From a virus: a DNA stretch of 32,450 nt. The DNA lies in the IMG/VR virus record IMGVR_UViG_3300008120_000302, positions 1 to 32,450 of that record. One strand, given 5' to 3'. The first letter of the stretch is position 1; every line of letters begins with the position of its first letter. Positions 30,572 to 32,450 of this stretch are shown in pieces. Below the pieces are notes generated by a model that worked only from the letters and a program-made list of their open reading frames with translations, ran no database searches and was not told where the DNA came from. A program made the translations under genes and the position numbers.

Positions 30572-30942
30572 GTGCTCTTCTCCTTCATCTTTTTCAGGGC
30601 GGCTTCTTCTGCTTTGCGCCTTGCGAGCCAACTGACGTAGGCCACCCGTAGCTTCCTGCGCCTGCTTGAGTCGAACCGGCTGTTCTTAGGCTCCATTTCG
30701 CTTGCGGGCTCCAGCAAAGCTTTGCGAATCTTTCCTGCGTCCGCGCCAATGAGGCGAGCGTAGTCTTCGAATGCAGAGGTCTTGCTGAACAGCCAATCAA
30801 CTGCTGCCAGGGTTTCTGCCGAGGTCACTTGCCCGACACCTGCTGCGTCCTCAATGGCCTGGGCTATGACAGCAGCCAACAGGTGTGCGCTGGCCACGGT
30901 CTGTGGATGCGCTGATGGGTCGGATGAGATGAAGTCGATCAT
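30568..30942 (-). CDS. Hypothetical helical protein (124 aa)
   Basis: It starts MIDFISSDPSAHPQTVASAHLLAAVIAQAIEDAAG, followed by helical segments and a strongly basic C-terminus (RFDSSRRRKLRVAYVSWLARRKAEEAALKKMKEKST). The basic tail could bind nucleic acid, but no domain is recognised. The start uses the GGGGAAACACATGA junction and the stop overlaps the next start (ATGA). Confidence 0.65.
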   Translation of the reverse strand: MIDFISSDPSAHPQTVASAHLLAAVIAQAIEDAAGVGQVTSAETLAAVDWLFSKTSAFEDYARLIGADAGKIRKALLEPASEMEPKNSRFDSSRRRKLRVAYVSWLARRKAEEAALKKMKEKST

Positions 30943-31163
30943 GTGTTTCCCCTTGCTCTGATGGCGTCTGGGACATCAAAGTCGGTGCCTTCACACTGCA
31001 CCAACATTTCAAAAGCCAACTCTGCACAAGCTTCACGCTCGGCAGCAAGGAGAAGGGCGGCAAAGCGTTTAAGATGATTTTCAATAATCACTGAACTGTC
31101 ATCTCTGCCTTCTTCATCGCAAAGCCCAGCCTCCCGCGCCATGCGGATGATGTCTTCTTTCAT
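30939..31163 (-). CDS. Small early protein, paralogous ending to the 30386 gene (74 aa)
   Basis: It starts MKEDIIRMAREAGLCDEEGRDDSSVIIENHLKRFAALLLAAEREACAEL and ends PDAIRARGNT. The C-terminal AEREACA...AIRARGNT matches the 61-residue protein, and the last 20 bases across the next start are identical in the two genes, which suggests duplication or recombination. ATG 31163 overlaps the previous stop (ATGA). The longer open frame above it lies in another gene. Function unknown. Confidence 0.65.
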   Translation of the reverse strand: MKEDIIRMAREAGLCDEEGRDDSSVIIENHLKRFAALLLAAEREACAELAFEMLVQCEGTDFDVPDAIRARGNT

Positions 31164-31501
31164 GCGTCCACCCATTCCCAGCCCAGCACTAGGCGCACAC
31201 CCATGCGGTGCAGCCAGCAGGGCTTTTTGGTCAGATTGAATTGGACGCCGCCGCCAATGCGATATCCACCTACCGGTGGTGTCGGTGCTCTGAGGGTGTA
31301 TTCGGTCATGTGTTCTCCTCCTTTGCCCGGCTCCCGCTCTGGCTGGGGTGCTGGCTGCTCCAGCCACGGGCAATAGCGATTAAAAAAACTCTTCCACGGT
31401 ACAGGCTTCTGTTCCTGCTGCGCCAGTGCTTCTTCCTGAGCGGCATCCCATGTCTTCTCAATGTATTCCATCCACTCTTTTTTTGTGATTGGCTTGTTCA
31501 T
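31160..31501 (-). CDS. Probable fusion of two small early proteins (113 aa)
   Basis: The N-terminal 50 residues (MNKPITKKEWMEYIEKTWDAAQEEALAQQEQK, then a Trp/Pro-rich stretch) read like one small protein. From residue 65 (MTEYTLRAPTPPVGGYRIGGGVQFNLTKKPCWLHRMGVRLVLGWEWVDA) it reads like a second. The join, GKGGEH, is encoded by a complete ribosome site AAGGAGGAGAACAC before an in-frame ATG at 31309. Either one fused protein is made, or a 49-residue protein is also started internally, or both. Both ends overlap neighbours by ATGA. No function is recognised. Confidence 0.6.
   Translation of the reverse strand: MNKPITKKEWMEYIEKTWDAAQEEALAQQEQKPVPWKSFFNRYCPWLEQPAPQPEREPGKGGEHMTEYTLRAPTPPVGGYRIGGGVQFNLTKKPCWLHRMGVRLVLGWEWVDA
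31307..31323 (-). promoter_or_regulatory. Internal ribosome site and start within the 113-aa gene
   Basis: AAGGAGGAGAACACATG on the minus strand gives a full Shine-Dalgarno and an ATG (31309) in frame with the larger protein. It matches the junction sequence found between separate genes elsewhere in this operon, which supports independent initiation of a 49-residue product. Confidence 0.5.
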
Positions 31502-31698
31502 GATGGTTTCCTTTCTCCACGCTCAAACTTCTCCCGCTGATCTGCACTTTGATGAACAACAGTGAAGTCAGAATCATCCACCGTAGGCTTGCACCAGCAA
31601 TCAGGCGTCAGCACATGCTCGTATAAATCATCCACAGGAGCAATGTGCTGCACAAAGTTGCCCGCCTCTGATTCGAATCCAATAAGCCGCCAAGTCAT
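31498..31698 (-). CDS. Small hypothetical protein (66 aa)
   Basis: It starts MTWRLIGFESEAGNFVQHIAPVDDLYEHVLTPDCWCKPTVDDSDFTVVHQSADQREKFERG. The HVLTPDCWCKP...VVHQSADQRE pattern is familiar from small phage proteins of unknown function; Cys and His residues might bind metal. GAGGGAG precedes ATG 31698, and both ends are ATGA overlaps. Confidence 0.7.
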   Translation of the reverse strand: MTWRLIGFESEAGNFVQHIAPVDDLYEHVLTPDCWCKPTVDDSDFTVVHQSADQREKFERGERKPS

Positions 31699-31871
31699 TG
31701 CTCCCTCGCTTTCAGTCTTTGCACAGCAGCGTCTTTAAGCGCTTGTGCAGAACTCGGGTCCTCTTCGTGCAAGAGGTTCATAAAACGCACAACCCAGTCG
31801 GCGTCAGGCGCCCCGCTACCGCTGGATGCGGCTTGCTGCATAAGCTCAACGAGTTTTTCGCGGTCAGTCAT
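31695..31871 (-). CDS. Small hypothetical protein (58 aa)
   Basis: A 58-residue helical protein: MTDREKLVELMQQAASSGSG, then PDADWVVRFMNLLHEEDPSSAQALKDAAVQRLKAREQ. Both ends overlap neighbouring genes by ATGA and AAGGAGAACAC precedes ATG 31871. No domain or function is recognised. Confidence 0.7.
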   Translation of the reverse strand: MTDREKLVELMQQAASSGSGAPDADWVVRFMNLLHEEDPSSAQALKDAAVQRLKAREQ

Positions 31872-32449
31872 GTGTTCTCCTTAATGCCGTGGGCGGCTTC
31901 GATGGCTCGGGCAACTTCTGTAAAAGACAGCATTGCCGCGCCAAGCGGCACACAAGCCCTTTCAATCTCCTCATCCGTCAGCGGCTTGCGCTGTGGTGGG
32001 GTGGAGAAATGTTCTCGCAACCACGATTCAATGCGTGCGATGGTGTCCGAAAAGCCGTCATCTGCTGGTGATGTTTGGGCAATAACAAAAAGCTGAGTAG
32101 CCAAGTCTTCGTACACCACCGGCTCTGGCTGTGGTGGGGTTAAGTAAGCGTTTGAGTCTTCGAGGTCGCCACCGCCTACCCATGTGCGCTGTGGGCAGCA
32201 ATGACCGCACCTCGGGCAGTCAAACACCGGCTCCTGCTCTGGCTGCGCCAGTTCGCGGTAGCCGTCCAACCGCTTCGCGGCTTCCGGCGATGCGAGCCAT
32301 GTCGCGGCCTTCCTCTCCCACTCGGCGCACAGGTCATGCAACCGGCGCAACTCGGCGGCGGCTTGCTCAATGTCTTGCTGGTGGGCATCGCCTGTCGCGT
32401 ATAGGTCAAGTCGATCAGCCAGCCGCAGGGCTTCTGGTTGTTGTGTCAT
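31868..32449 (-). CDS. Phage early protein with a CxxC-x2-CC cluster (193 aa)
   Basis: It starts at ATG 32449, one base from the window edge, so its ribosome site is not visible and a longer N-terminus cannot be excluded. Residues 1-60 (MTQQPEALRLADRLDLYATG..., AAAELRRLHDLCAEWERKA) match a helical pattern common in small phage proteins. A CPRCGHCC cluster (about residues 78-85) may bind zinc. A C-terminal block RKPLTDEEIERACVPLG...FTEVARAIEAAHGIKENT is another common phage motif. Function unknown. It is the most upstream visible gene of the leftward operon. Confidence 0.7.
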   Translation of the reverse strand: MTQQPEALRLADRLDLYATGDAHQQDIEQAAAELRRLHDLCAEWERKAATWLASPEAAKRLDGYRELAQPEQEPVFDCPRCGHCCPQRTWVGGGDLEDSNAYLTPPQPEPVVYEDLATQLFVIAQTSPADDGFSDTIARIESWLREHFSTPPQRKPLTDEEIERACVPLGAAMLSFTEVARAIEAAHGIKENT

Positions 32450-32450
32450 G

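Noticed and set aside
31665-31685. tRNA T-loop-like sequence ATTCGAATCC
   Set aside because: The flanking bases do not form a 5-bp T-stem or an acceptor stem, and the bases encode conserved-looking residues of the 66-residue protein.
1-32450. Integrase, excisionase or attachment site
   Set aside because: No tyrosine or serine recombinase motif was seen on either strand, and no tRNA gene end is present, so lysogeny cannot be supported from this window.

Overview
This window is most of a bacteriophage genome, probably a short-tailed (podovirus-like) phage of a Gram-negative host, perhaps a betaproteobacterium; the host guess is inference from protein resemblance. No integrase, transposase, rRNA, tRNA, CRISPR array or phage RNA polymerase gene is visible, so transcription presumably uses host RNA polymerase. 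Coding is nearly continuous. No stretch over 300 bases lacks a gene: the longest gaps are about 90 bases (23298-23387 and 21546-21632). Terminase, portal and capsid genes must lie outside the window.

Region 1 (1-19333, + strand) is the late virion and lysis operon. It holds the end of a repeat-rich tail protein, a fibre-type protein, an AT-rich adhesin-like fibre, a lysis cassette (tail-anchored membrane protein, second membrane protein, holin, GH24 endolysin), a large beta-rich tail or hub protein and its partner, and four very large proteins (719, 661, 792 and 1137 aa) of the kind phages of this type eject with their DNA. The operon ends with a Dps-like mini-ferritin and a 54-aa basic protein. 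A strong rho-independent terminator (19395-19427) lies inside the 3' end of the opposing nuclease gene.

Region 2 (19360-21545, - strand) is a coupled pair: an SNF2-type helicase followed by a PD-(D/E)XK (RecB/Cas4-like) nuclease. Region 3 (21633-28281, + strand) is the replication operon: two small conserved proteins, an SSB-like candidate, an AEP primase with an apparent PriL-type iron-sulphur module, a UvrD-type helicase and a family A DNA polymerase. Two perfect DnaA boxes lie in the helicase/polymerase coding DNA.

Region 4 (28282-32449, - strand) is a run of 14 small, tightly overlapping genes, mostly joined by ATGA stop/start overlaps. A second promoter inside it (29760-29787) closely matches the promoter of Region 3. 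The downstream four genes include two with helix-turn-helix character.

The main points for a second look are: a Dps-like protein with the complete ferroxidase ligand spacing; two separate +1 frameshifts in late genes; a matched pair of promoters; a repeated gene-junction cassette that has fused two small genes; the primase domain architecture; Leu at the 762-equivalent position of the polymerase; and a folded-RNA candidate before the primase.
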